This document shows positions 25,831 to 37,800 of a DNA stretch of 64,000 bases, piece by piece (the first letter of the stretch is position 1; every line of letters begins with the position of its first letter). The stretch spans positions 2,504,501 through 2,568,500 of the forward strand of contig NC_059553.1 of assembly GCF_905220415.1 (NCBI RefSeq). The letters run 5' to 3'. The stretch comes from Colias croceus. Its lineage: Eukaryota > Arthropoda > Insecta > Lepidoptera > Pieridae. The notes beneath the pieces are model-generated. The model saw nothing but the letters and a program-made list of their open reading frames with translations, was not told the origin of the DNA and did not search any database. The position numbers and the translations under genes were made by a program.

Positions 25831-28800
25831 ATGTGAAGGCATCACGTGAAAACTAACGGTTCGATTTCGATGAAACTTGGTATAATTATACCTTATTATC
25901 CTGGGCGTAAAATAGGATACTTTTTATCCTGGAAAAATACGTAGAAAAAAAATCATCTTAATTTTTCAGTTTTATCCATAGACGTTGTTCTGTAGAACCG
26001 CGAACACACGTTGCGTATTATTATAGGCCGTATTTGGGTCCAATATATTATATTAATAAGATGTCATTGTCAGAGTTACTCAAAATGAAGAAATAAACCA
26101 TCCACGCGAAGACCGACATCCGCGCGGACGGAGTCGCGGGCGGAAGCTAGTATAAGAATAAAATATTATAGAGAAACAGGTAAATCTAATCAACTGTTTT
26201 TATTGAACGCTATGTTATTTTTTTTCTCAGATACAAAATCTATCTATGTTACTTAAGATGGTATACATCTAAACCTTTTACAGAGAACACATTTACACAT
26301 ACTGTACCTAGTGGAAAAACAATTCAACAAGATGTGGGATTGTTAGGATTATCTTTTATTATATTATTCTATCCACAACAAGACGATGAAAATGTGTGTC
26401 ATACCTAGATTTTTTTTTTATTGAAATAAAAAACCGTTATGTTTTCAAAGAAAAACACGCATAGTTCCCTTTCGCGTGGGATTTCAGGGATAAAACCTAT
26501 CCTATGTGTTAATCCAAGTTGCCCTCTATATGTGTGCTAAATTTCAATGTAATCGGTTCAGTAGTATTTAAGTGAAGGAGTAATAAACACACACACACAC
26601 ATCTATCCTCACAAATCGCATTTATAATATTATTAGTAGGAAGGATTTAATAATGTTATTTTTAATAAACTTACCTATTACTTATGCATTAGCCATAATT
26701 ATTGCAACCTTGCGAGTTGGAACATTATGGAATTAATTCTATAAATGTAGGAACTATTTTGTTATTTAAATAAGCAATTGTTGGACATTCAAACGCAAAG
26801 ATGCACTTTGTGTGCTAATAGAAGATGTGAGTATATTATAAAGCTTAAATAGCACAGATAATGCATTAATTTGCACGTCTGTTTCAACTACAGATAAAAC
26901 AAACTTATTTATTTCATATTCATCCTAATTAGATCCTAGATTAAGAATTCTTTCCTAAAAATTACTACAAACATTGCGATAATGATTTTAACAATAGATA
27001 TAGGTATTTACAAAGAAATGAAATTATATATACAATTATATTAAAAAAAAACTCATTAGTTTGCAAATAACGCTTACACGTGTTGAATATTATGATTGTG
27101 TCCTTTTATATTAAATTCGACTTCAATTAAGTATATTATTTAATTTAATAATTAATAAACCTATATAACAAATTGTTATTTAATAGAAAACTCCATTATG
27201 TACACGTGGTAAATAAAATAAATTTGGGTTAATGCGAAATCAATGTATGGATTAGATAACTGCGCTTTTTAATTATATAATTTGTAGTTATTACATCACG
27301 GAAATAAACAAACATTCTGAGGAATTGATATCTTCACCAATAATAAAGAAATAAATAACTATTTATAATTATGATAATTTAACACTTTGACGCGTTACAA
27401 ACGAAATTAAAAAGAACGAGATTTATAGACTAACATTCAAAAGAAAAAGTTTCAGTAAGTAGGTATGTCAGAGGTAAATGAAAAAAAAATTAAGAACACT
27501 GATATTTTCAATATGATATCTACGCAAAAGTACCTACCCACTATCAATCCCACTATTAATAACTTTTTCCGCCAAAAATGCATGTAATTTATCGTCTGTC
27601 ATATTTTATCTGTTGCATTCGGTTACACAATCGGAGGCCAATCAGCCGCGTTCCTAATTAACAACTTTCTCCGTAAAGTCAATGATCGCGATGATAGACG
27701 GAATAAAAAACAATATAAAACCTTGAAAAATAAGTTACGAATTATTTTCTTCATTAATTTATAATTCTGCCTGACCGTTATAAAATGTCTTTGTAATTTG
27801 TAAATGATTACTGATTGTAAGACCTTAGCATGTTTTTATCTGCTAATAACGTAGGTATATATTTAAATATGAGCTTTGGTATGAGTTTTTGATTTGTATT
27901 TAAAGAGAAGATACAAGAACAGAAATAAAAGAGGTTTTAACATTGTATTTGTGTTGTTTAATTATAGGAGATTTATATAAATTGTGTACCTAAATATAAA
28001 AAATCCTGTGTATAAATAAAACGTTACGTATTCATTAAAAAGCAGCTCTTGTCTAACTAGACACAATTTTGTTACATTGTAACGAGATAGGGCTCTAATT
28101 GAGACGAGTTAAAAATACGTACGTAATTAGTAATTGATCTCAAAAGTGATTACCGCACAGAACAAAATAAAAACATCACAAACAGGGCATGTTCATTCGG
28201 CATACAAATCGGTAATTAACTGTGTTAATAGCCTGCGCATCGGTATAAGATAGTTTCTTATGAAGAATGTTCAGTAAAAAACGCGTGGCCACCGTGGTTG
28301 GAAAGCGTAAAGAGATACCGTGCACTATGCATGATGTATGGGACTTGTGAATGCTTTATGGCAGCTAGATGTTCGTATATTTTGTAGCTAAGATAATCTA
28401 AACAAAAGTTCAGTTGAAAGCTAAGTGTCGTTAGCGTGGCAACTGGATAAGGAAACTACCTACCAAATTTCAGTGATGTTAAATCTAATTTTTTGCGTGA
28501 TTCAGCAATAACTGAAGTTAGATGGAAGACTCAAGGTCAATATTCATTCCTCACATAATATTTGTAGAAATAAAATTCACAGGGTAAAGTTTTTTAATTT
28601 GTCTAGATACTATGCAAGTTGAGTACCTACTAAATGAAGTTACAAAATACAGTACTTTTGCTACGCTTCAGATTCCTAATTAAATCAGTGGTCAGTGAAG
28701 TTCTTGTGATCCCAGCCATCAAAAGCAAAACGGTGTGTGAAAGCAGTATGAACAATAAATTAATTAGAGCACAATGTAAATTCAACACGCATTGTAACAC

Positions 28801-31800
28801 TATCAAGAAAATCAAATACATAATAATGTCTAAGAGTGTGTTCTATACATTCTAAACATTAATGTACATAATATGAACTACGTTGGTACATCTCTTAAAA
28901 TGGGTATGGGACATAAGTTCAAAAAGTGTTTTTGCACAAAAGAAAATCATGGATTTGAGTAAATTAGAATTTATTTTAGAAAAACACAGAACGCGAACTT
29001 TATTTTTTATCGCTTTTAAAGTTCAATTATTTAAAATTCACACAATGTTGACGATATTTTTTATGAGAATACCTACAACACATTAAAGGTACTATTGCAA
29101 ACTAAAAAATAACGTATTAAAAATATAATAATATAGTTTAAAATTTTGCAAACAAAATATAACAACCGTGACCCAATTACAAACGAAACAGTCAATCGAG
29201 GCGGTCGGATAAAAAATACACCTGCAGTAAAATAACAGTAAATGACGCCGGCAACATGAGAATTGTAGCGTAGTGGGTGCGTAACCGACTACATTTACAT
29301 ATTAATGCGCAGACGGATATTGTTTTTATCGCACCATTGTTCGAGCTGCGTTTGCTAACATTCTCTTTCGGCGCTAGCAATTAAAATGCTTATCAAATTT
29401 ATATCGGAATGCTCAATCAGTTTCAGTTTGCATAGAGATTATTAGAGATTCGATTCTTAAGGCAAGTTAATTATATTTAGCATGTTACTATAACGATGAC
29501 AATTATTAGCGAAACATGTTTACAATTCCAAAGAGCACTTTTAATCTATATCATATTTGAATTTGAGTAATTCTCAGTCTTTGGATAAACAGTCTTGAAT
29601 CCACGTCTCTGATAAGATAACAACACATTTATTAACGCAACGTTTCTCTTATTTCAAATCACATTCTGAAAACACCGAATTTACTCTCTCTAAATGGCGC
29701 GTTCAATGCTGCTGATAAACTGAGTCCTATTACTTTTCTAGTATCTCTGGGAGCGAGTATACCGTCGTCCCATAACCTAGCTGTACTGTAATACGGCTTT
29801 CCCTCCTTTTCAAATTGTGTTTCAAGCGGAGCACGCACTTGTTTATCATTTTCTTCTGTCCAAACTTTTCCTTCCCGTTGAGCTTTTTCTTTAGCTACCA
29901 AGGATAAGACTGTAGCAGCTTGGGGACCACCCATCACTGAAATTCTTGCATTTGGCCACATATACAAGAAACTAGGTGAATAAGCGCGACCGCACATTCC
30001 ATAATTGCCAGCTCCGAAACTTCCACCAACGATCACTGTAATTTTGGGCCCCTTGAAACAGCTCACAGCGGTCACCATCTTCGCTCCATTCTTAGCAATA
30101 CCACCCGCTTCGGCTTCTCTTCCCACCATAAAACCGGTTATGTTTTGCAAGAACAATAAAGGTATTTTACGCGCCGCGCAAAGTTGAATGAAATGTGAAC
30201 CCTTCAATGCTGCTTCCGATTGCAATACACCATTATTTCCTATTACACCAACGGGATGCCCATAAATAGACGCAAATCCACAAACTAAGGTATCTCCATA
30301 GAGCTGTTTGAATTCGTGGAAACGGCTTCCATCAACTACGCGGGCAATAACTTCTCGGATATCAAAAGGTCTTTGTATGTTTGCGCCTACAATGCCGTGC
30401 AAATCGTCAATATTATGGACGGGTTCATCGACCTGTGTTGGATAAATTCTGGCTTTTTGATCATTATTCCAATTTAAATTAGCTACTACATTTCTGGCTA
30501 AATGCAAAGAATGTTCATCGTCTAATGCATAATGATCTGTTACTCCAGATTGCCTACAATGTAAATCAGCGCCGCCTAAATCTTCCGTTGATACAGTCTC
30601 TCCGGTGGCTGCTTTGACTAGTGGTGGTCCAGCTAAGAAAATACATCCTTGTTCCTTAATAATAATGCTCTCATCTGACATGCTAGGAATGTAAGCTCCG
30701 CCTGCTGTGCACGATCCCATAACTACGGAAATTTGTGGAATGCCCTCCGCTGACATATTGGCCTGGTTATAAAATATTCTACCAAAGTGCTCTCTATCCG
30801 GGAAAACGTCAGCCTGATCAGGTAAATGCGCGCCGCCCGAGTCGACAAGATAAATGCACGGAAGTCGACATTCCTGAGCGATTGATTGCGCCCGTAAGTG
30901 CTTCTTCACAGTGATCGGAAAGTAAGTTCCCGCTTTTACCGTAGCGTCATTAGCGACGATCATACAATCGCGACCGTGAACTTTGCCGATAGCGGTGACG
31001 ATTCCGGCGCATGGAACCTGACCTTTATACATGTCGGTGGCTGCCAACGTGCTTAGTTCTAAAACATCACTGCCTTCGTCCACTAACCGGTTAATCCTGT
31101 CCCGTACAAGCAATTTTCCTCTCGCCGTGTGCCTTTTTATCGCCTCATCTGGCCCGCCTTTCACGGCTGCGTTTGTTTTTTGACAGAGTTCCTCGACGAG
31201 CTCATCCATTTTTGCTTTGTTTTCTTGGTAATAGGGGTCATTTTTGTTCGGCTCACTTCCTATTATAGTCGCATTGCTATATTGCCGATATTGGACGCCA
31301 ATTCGACGAATTCCTTTGAGTAATTTTAACATTTTCGCGATGATCGTAAGTTGTAAATAGTAATAAGCGGCCGGCCGGCGTATGGTTGCCCCGCTACTGA
31401 CGATAATAAGTACCGTTATCAGCGCGATTTAATCGTATATAAAAACAAATTCGTCGCTCGGGTCGAGGCATTGATAAAAACTCGTATAATGTAATGATAA
31501 TGTGGGGTATTGTTAGCGTTTATGTAATATTTACATACATTTACGTCTATGTTAACGATTTGTTGGTCTTTACGTGTAATCTATTCAAATAAAACAATAC
31601 CTACGCTAGCTGCAGACAAAAGTCTATACATGTTCAATCACAATAACATGTTTTGACCTACATAAGTTGCAAGTGATGTAATGACTATTTTGTTTATCGT
31701 AAAGAAATAAACCTTGAATGGAGCTCGCATGAACTCTTTGGTATTAAGTAACCGAGAAGTTACGTCATTTTAGCATATTGTCCTTATCGCCACGTCATTA

Positions 31801-34800
31801 CCCTGTCCCCACCTCAGTTTTAATGCAATTCGTTTAATGAACAAGTTTTTCTTTTTAAAGATGATATAATATAATGTGGTGATAACAATAAATGATAAAT
31901 CATCCATTGACATAGATCCTTCATAGTAGGTAGATACATCGTAATGCACTTTCGTTTTCAATTAATATTCATACAGGCACTCGCACACCAGATTGATCGA
32001 TCAATTAAAAGATACAACAAGATTTTTTGTATTAATAAATAGGAATTCAGAAATTTAGATCAGATTTCAGAAATAACATAATTAGCTACTAGGGATACGT
32101 ATTCATATAATATTAGTTGGGTTTCAAATACAAATCATATTAATGACAGTGTATTTGCATTAGTATAATTTTTTTTTCTTTTAGTGCCCGTAATCTGCGT
32201 AATCGTTTTTCGCATTAAATTATACAAATAATACGGTTACAGTTAATCAAATCTTCCCTGAAGCATCAATACTCCTCAGAAATCAATAGTTTTTTATAGT
32301 TACACCAAAAAAGCCTCTCAGGTTTTAACCGTTATGGGAACCTTCAAATCTACCATATAATTATCTACATAGCAAATTGAAATGTTTAATTAAAACGTGC
32401 CAAAGGTAATGACAATAGATCAGGCAGGTTAATGACTCCTCAGTTTGTACGCAACAACCGCTAGGTGGCGACACTTGATACAGATGGTGAATCGATCGTG
32501 ATCGTAAAATACTTCCGTACTAGACCATAAAATTAACCATTTGCGTAATTGTTAAATGTTATAAATGACTTTCCTAAGAGGAGAAAACTATGAATGTTGT
32601 AACTCACAAGTTTATACCTAGATAACTTGAAAGAAGATTAGAAAGAAGCATTTTGCTCTACGTGTATAATATGCTGATAAGTTGCAGACTTCTTTTACTT
32701 TGGACTGCTTTAAAAATGTTCCGAAATTGAAGAAAAAATTAAAAATTAGAGCGACCGAATTGATAACCACCTCCCTTTTTTGAAGTCGGTTAACAAACAT
32801 GCATATACGTAATTTATACGCAACGTGCATTTCCTGCTCTTATAAAAAACAATAAAACTTAGGATACATGAACATATTAATATTAAACGATGTCGTAAAT
32901 AACAATGATAAAATACATAATTCGTTTTATTTCTGTCCACTCATTCATTTGTTCTCATTTGGCAAAGTTACGAAATACCAAAGCGAAAGTAAGGAGCCAT
33001 TCCTTTGATGGTTTTAAAGATATGATTATATGCTTTAAATCTGTTGGTTTATAAAAGAAAATCACACAAAATTCACATGGTTGAGGAAGTAAAATTGCTT
33101 GGGAGTTGGGACAAAACGGCTCGACTATTATATTGTGTGAAATGGTACTTGGTTTATTCTCACGCAATCTCTTTCTTATGTCATCAATCATGAAGGCACA
33201 ATCTACATGCATTACTACGTTTCGTTAAATGTACAACGTAGAAAGTGGAGGTAGGCATTTTTAGTAAAAATGGAAAGTGTAGCGACCAAATAGTTATAAC
33301 TTATGAGTGGTTTAACTGAAATTAACTTCAGTCTGCATCTTTCATTGCGTCTAACCGTCATGAGAGATAACAAAACTACATTATTTCTACATAACACTAC
33401 ATCTCAGGCAATTTTTAATATAAAAAATAAAAAACATCTTCACGCAAAACTTAAAATGATTATAAACAGTACTTAGGTACGTTTTAGTTTTGTTTTCTTA
33501 TGAATATTTTTTTAAGGATCGCGATGAACAAACCAAACTCGAGATGAAGCATCGGCAGGAAGAAGATGATTTGTACAGAAAATTCTCGAAACACAGAGAA
33601 GAAGAAAACAGGCGGATACGGGAAGAAATACAGGTAAAAAATATTGTAAATTTAATCTTATTTTTCTCATGATTGATATACGCTCAGAAGGCACAAGGAC
33701 CTGTCATATCAATCCTTTAATTAATTAAGCTTATATTTTATCAATCATCTTAAATCTTACTAAATCAAGATGTTATGGAAACACTCAATCTCTACTCGAA
33801 ATATATTATAATAATTCAAACCAATTTCTTTGCAGGATGAATGGGAAAGAGAGTTAGAAAGGTTAACAAACAGATTTCAGCAAGAGATGCAAATAAAAAA
33901 GAGAAGACCAGACTCAGAGATCGGTGCGTTAACGTTACGGCATCAGCAGGAAAGAGCTGATCTAGAGAAGAATATGACTTTAAGAAGAGATAAGAAGAAA
34001 GAGAGCTTGACGCGGAAAATGTTGGAACATGAAAGGTAATAGATAGTTTCGATGTAACGATATATAAGTTATCTAGTGATTAGTACAGATAGATAGAAAT
34101 AGACACTGCTCGTTGTTAAAAAATATCTTGATGAACTTGGCTATCGGCTAATGGTAATAACATTAGATAATATCGCTTCAAACATGAAACCTCAAACAAA
34201 AGAAATCCTCTCATTGTAAAAATTGTGGTAAAAATGGGATTTACATAACATTTTCGCCTGATTTAGTTATAGTTTATAGCATAACTAATAGGTGACATTT
34301 TTCAATTACAGGGCAGCAACAGCAGCTTTAGTAGAGAAGCAGAGTCATGAAATGATGGAGCTGATCCAAGAGCGAAGGTCTGAATACATGGCGGCGTCTT
34401 CCCTGTACCTGGATGGGGAAGAAGCTCCCCCCTACCCCGCGAGGGCACCTCCCCCGCAACCGCCTTTAGTTTCTAAGTTCCACATATACACCGATCCTGC
34501 GGAATTCTCTGAGATCGACAAAATCGCTATTTCGGTAAGTTAAATGCCACTTTGACCATTTCATTTACCATAGGACGAAAGTTGTTTGAAATGTCTGTGC
34601 TACTTGACAAGTGTTTTGTTACATCCATAAATAAATATGAACACAAAACAAAACATCAGAGTCCTACCGAGCTAATGGAAAAATTGCCAACAAAAAGACT
34701 TGTGCAATCTTCATTTCATCTCTATCAAATAAATACTTTATTTATCGCACAGGTGGCGCAAGAAGACCAAAAGACATTCACAGATCTAGTCCGACAACTA

Positions 34801-37800
34801 GTAGGGAGATGTGCGACAGACGTAGAGAAGGCCAGAACCATCTTCCGCTGGATAACTGTGAAGAATCTCAACAATATCCAATTCGATGACAACTTGCGAG
34901 GTGACTCACCACTCGGGCTGCTACGGGGCATTAAACACGGCACTGAAAGTTACCATGTGTTATTCAAAAGATTATGCAGGTAATTATTCTTAAAATCTTT
35001 CTCTTTTTCTGATTTATTTTTGTAATTCTTTATGAAACCCTAATGAATAGATTTTTTTTCATCATGATATAGTATAATTGTTCGTGAAACAATATACCTA
35101 TCCATAAAGATAATATTTTTGTAATTATAACGTTCTTCTACTGAATTAATTACAATACCTTCATCGTAAACAGATACGCTGGGCAAAATTAATTATCTAT
35201 ATACTTCTCTCTGTGTTCTTATTCTCTAATAATGTCATTTCTTACAGTTACGCCGGTCTCCACTGTGTAGTGATCAAGGGTTACAGCAAGTCAGCGGGCT
35301 ACCAGCCCGGCGTGCGGTTTGAAGACAACCGCTTCCGAAACTCCTGGAATGCGGTGTACGTAGCTGGTGCCTGGCGCTTCGTGCAGTGTAACTGGGGCGC
35401 GAGACATTTGGTCAACGCTAAAGATGCTCCTAAACCTGGGAACAGGGGCAAGAGCGATAGTTTGAGGTTAGTTTTGAAAGCGGAAAATACAAGAAGTTTA
35501 GGAAGGCAAGAAACAAATATTGTTCATTCGAAAACATGATTCACAGATGATGCATTAAATTTGTAGATTTTATAAAATAAAAAATTCTTTTTTACGTGTC
35601 AACCGTTAAATTATTATTATCAGAATGTCTAAATTATATACCGTACCTTGCTGAATTATAATAAATATTACCTATAATTTCATAGACTCATCAAAATGTT
35701 GCTGCAGCTTTCCAATACATTCTTCATGGTCTGTCGCACGATTTAATAAGAAATAAATAGCTTACCATCTGACGAACTACCCTGAGAAAAATGAACTTCC
35801 CAGATACGAATACGACGACCACTACTTCCTCACCGACCCACGCGAGTTCATCTACGAGTTCTTCCCGCTAGCAGCCGACTGGCAACTGCTCAAGACGCCG
35901 GTGACACTTCACGACTTCGAGGAGCTGCCGTTCGTGCGCTCGCTGTTCTTCCGATATGGGCTGTACTTCAGCGACCCGAATACTAAGGCGGTGATGTTCA
36001 CTGATTCTACAGGTGAGCTTTATGGCATACAAAATAAGGTTCAAAATAGAAATTCGGTGTTAGTTGGTCTACGAGTTCCTCCCTCTTGCGGCGAACTGTC
36101 GAAGTGATTAAGATTTGCTAGTGGAAATAGATGATCTATCTGTAAGAATTGAAGAAGAACTACCGTGTGATAACGCGAATAAGCATAAGATACAAAGAAA
36201 AATAAAATGTCATAATATTTTACCATTTCAGTTAATTTCTAGCTCGTTCGTTATTTACCTTATTTTTGACTTCGCTGCGTATAATTACCAATTTATTGAC
36301 AAAATATGTGTGTATGTGTAGGTGCGGCGACTATGCGCATAGCCATGCCTGCACACATGCAGAGCTCGCTCATCTTCCACTACAACCTCAAGTTCTACGA
36401 CACGGAGGGGGACGGCTTCGACGGCGTCAGTCTCAAGCGGTTTGTTATGCAGGTAAAATATTATTTATATTATATTATTAAGTTTAATATTTTTGTTTAT
36501 ATGACAAAGATATTAAATTGTGAATGTGGTTACGACTAATGGACCAGTAATATTTTAATTTTTGTCTCTAAAAATCACAGGATTTCAAAAGAGCAACTGT
36601 AAAGTTTTTCTTTAGATAATGCTTATAAAAGAAGTCTAGATGAATAAATAAATAATTAATACTTACATGACAAAGTCTGTACATTTATGTTTACCACAAT
36701 TCAATCGAATAAATATTACGAATTAAGGATTAAAATTTTTAAGTCTTATACATAATTAAATATTATTGTCCACAGTCGGTAGTCGGCAACGTGGTTTCCT
36801 TCCGCGTGCACGCACCATGTTCAGGCGCGTTCCTGCTCGACATATTCGCGAATGCGGTGACGCCGCGAGAATACCTCACCGGGGAGCCCATGAAGTTCAA
36901 GAGCGTTTGCAAGTTTAAGGTGATTTGTGTACTTGGTTATATAATTAGTAGATATATACCTACTGTATTTATAATGTCTATTGCTTTTGGTTTATAATGT
37001 ATATCGACTTAGCTGACTAGCCTTTTTTAATCCATCCTAAAATAGTAATAAAAATTACAGGGTATGTTGAACTCTGATTGAACTATTAACAAATTTTTAC
37101 ACTTGTTACCCATATCTAATTGTTGTCTTCCTACAATATTTGCACGTTTTCTCTTCCAAAACTAATTTTAAATCTAAAATTTGTAGATTTGTTGTGCTGA
37201 GCTGCAAACAGTGATGGTGCCGCTACCGGACTGTGCGAGCGGCGAGTGGGGACCCACAAAAGCAACTAGACTTTTTGGTCTTGTGCCAATCACACACCAG
37301 GTATATTTTTGCAAAAAAAAAACTTAATAATTTATAATTTATACACAAATAATTGAAGTAGTTGACATTTAGCAGCTTCCAGCAAAAAAATAAACTTTAA
37401 TTAATGAATGCACTTTGAACTAGATAATTGAACATTTTTTTTTGGCTTAACACATTATTTAAAGAAAAAAAATAATTTAATCGTTTCATTTTCGAATTAG
37501 GAAGCGCTAGTATTCGCGGGAAGGGAGCTAGAGATCCAATTCCGCATGTCGCGCCCTCTAGCGGACTTCATGGCGACGCTACACAAAAATGGCGTCGACG
37601 AGAAACGGCTGTCGAAGTATGTGCAACAGAACGTGTCGGATGATATCGTGTCGTTCTATATTACGTTCCCGGAGGAAGGTTAGTTTTTTTTACATACTTA
37701 TTTTTGTAGTATTTTTTTCAATTTCGTTTAGTATTGTTATTATAGGGATACCTATATAAACCTCAGCTAAGAATGATGAACCACCATTTTAACCTGGCAA

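Larger units (their letters stand above)
16340..29658 (+). other. hil intron 3, part before the nested MCCC2 gene
   Basis: This is the first 13.3 kb of a 17.2-kb intron (donor gtgagt at 16340, acceptor ttaag ending at 33516). It contains a pogo-like remnant, a hairpin at 20328, a short CpG-rich patch at about 21541-21595, Lepidopteran repeats at 22143, 24872, 25671 and 26432, and microsatellites. No other exon was recognised. Confidence 0.75.

Noticed and set aside
30005..30187. Plus-strand frames opposite MCCC2 (also 31129-31323)
   Set aside because: They are antisense shadows of a strongly conserved coding region.
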